DNA of 64,000 nucleotides. Source: Duganella alba. GTDB lineage: Bacteria; Pseudomonadota; Gammaproteobacteria; Burkholderiales; Burkholderiaceae_D. Positions 63,318 to 64,000 of the stretch are shown piece after piece. The stretch spans positions 124,001 to 188,000 of the forward strand of contig NZ_WKJN01000007.1 in the NCBI RefSeq assembly GCF_009674495.1, in the 5' to 3' direction. Position 1 is the stretch's first letter. Each line of letters starts with the position of its first letter. The notes under the pieces were generated by a model, which was not told the origin of the DNA, searched no databases, and was given only the letters and a program-made list of their open reading frames with translations. The position numbers were made by a program, and so were the translations under genes.

Positions 63318-64000
63318 TCAGAACTTGTAACGCGCTCCGATCATGTAACGCGGACCGGCCTGCGTCACGTTCAAGGTCGCGGCCTGGGTGCGGCCATGCT
63401 GACGCTGGGTCGAGTCGGTCAGGTTGATCGCCTCCACCTGGAAGCTCAGGTTCTTGTTGTAAGTGTAGCCGATGCTGACGTCGGTCTGGCCGTAAGCGTC
63501 GGTGTACACCGGCGCCGCGCGGCCGCCGCCATCGACCGTCGAGGCCAGGAACTCGCCGCGCCAGTTGTAGGCCACCCGCACCGACCAGTCCTTGTTCTCG
63601 AAGATCCCCACCAGGTTGGCCGAATTGCTCAACCCCAGGATCGCGAACTGATCGTTGGTGTTGGCGTTGTCGTACTTGGTCGGCGAGGTCACATACGTGT
63701 AGTTGGCCTGCACGCCAAAACCGCTGCGCCCGAACATATGCTGCACGTTGACCTCGGCGCCCTTGACGGTGGCCGATTTCTGGTTGGCGTAGGTGGTGGT
63801 CAGGAAGTTCATCAGCGGATCGGTCGGCAGGCCCGTGATGTTGCCGTTCAGGTTGCCGTCCGACTTGACGCCGGTCTTCTGCACGCCAGGCTGGCCGTCG
63901 TAATGGCTCAGGATGTAGTTGCGCAGGCAGTTGGTGTCGGCCGCCGTGCAACCGGCAGCGATGGCGGCGTTGTAGTAGGCGCCGCCGACCGGCGTGTGCA
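63318..64000 (-). CDS. TonB-dependent receptor, C-terminal part (runs off window)
   Basis: The frame is open to the window edge, so only the last 227 or so residues of the barrel are seen. NFLTTTYANQKSATVKGAEV, NKNLSFQVEAINLTDSTQRQ and the terminal GARYKF (Phe) are typical of TonB-dependent receptors. An extracellular loop has the Cys pair CTAADTNC. It is the first visible gene of the receptor-cupin-receptor run. A GTG at 63884 is not the real start. Confidence 0.88.
   Translation of the reverse strand, partial: HTPVGGAYYNAAIAAGCTAADTNCLRNYILSHYDGQPGVQKTGVKSDGNLNGNITGLPTDPLMNFLTTTYANQKSATVKGAEVNVQHMFGRSGFGVQANYTYVTSPTKYDNANTNDQFAILGLSNSANLVGIFENKDWSVRVAYNWRGEFLASTVDGGGRAAPVYTDAYGQTDVSIGYTYNKNLSFQVEAINLTDSTQRQHGRTQAATLNVTQAGPRYMIGARYKF

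Noticed and set aside
63318..63884. Treating the last receptor fragment as a complete 188-aa gene starting at 63884
   Set aside because: The frame stays open to the window edge with receptor-like sequence upstream of that GTG, so it is a truncated view of a longer gene.

Overview
The window is high-GC DNA from a betaproteobacterium of the Burkholderiales, most likely an Oxalobacteraceae member of the Massilia/Duganella/Janthinobacterium type. This is inferred from gene order (mrcA next to pilMNOPQ-aroK-aroB-dgt; lptM-lysA; System II cytochrome c genes beside cytochrome c4 and engB-hemB; S10-spc-alpha ribosomal clusters) and from the number of TonB-dependent receptors. No tRNA, rRNA, CRISPR array, insertion sequence or prophage was seen. 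Almost all of the sequence is ordinary chromosomal housekeeping DNA.

Layout. 1-2.45 kb (+): the 3' part of a dynamin-like GTPase, then mutY. 2.45-13.1 kb (-): a small coiled-coil membrane protein, then a long unit read pilM-N-O-P-Q, an Ig-repeat lipoprotein, a fused aroK-aroB, and dgt. The divergent mrcA (PBP1a) follows, converging on cyaY. 16.2-17.6 kb (+): lptM and lysA. 17.66-23.35 kb (-): msrQ-msrP (periplasmic methionine sulfoxide repair), ccsB-resB (cytochrome c maturation) and a dihaem cytochrome c4. 23.5-25.2 kb (+): engB and hemB, ending at a 40-bp perfect inverted repeat. 25.3-26.3 kb (-): an unrecognised CxxH/CxxC, membrane-anchored, proline-rich protein. 26.5-33.7 kb: an RND pump, its adaptor and a two-component system, with a divergent Spy-like chaperone; the gene content matches the E. 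coli BaeSR regulon gathered in one place. 33.7-37.5 kb: dsbD and a secreted M28 peptidase.

37.5-41.0 kb (-): a Fur-box-controlled siderophore-type TonB receptor and a PepSY membrane protein. 41.1-55.2 kb (-): 28 genes from rplC to rplQ, including secY, infA, rpmJ and rpoA. rpsJ is not next to rplC; creBCD (55.4-58.9 kb) lies there instead. 59.0-64.0 kb (-): a TonB receptor, a cupin/JmjC-like protein and the 3' end of another TonB receptor.

No wholly new defence or mobile system was found. The more unusual items are the aroK-aroB fusion; the calcium-loop Ig lipoprotein inside the pilus unit; a protein with seven exact 11-residue repeats; two receptor-partner pairs in which an intrinsic terminator abuts the next gene's start; mutually exclusive hairpins between convergent genes at 37.47-37.51 kb; and twin hairpins flanking rpoA. 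All assignments come from reading the sequence and recalling families; no database search was run.
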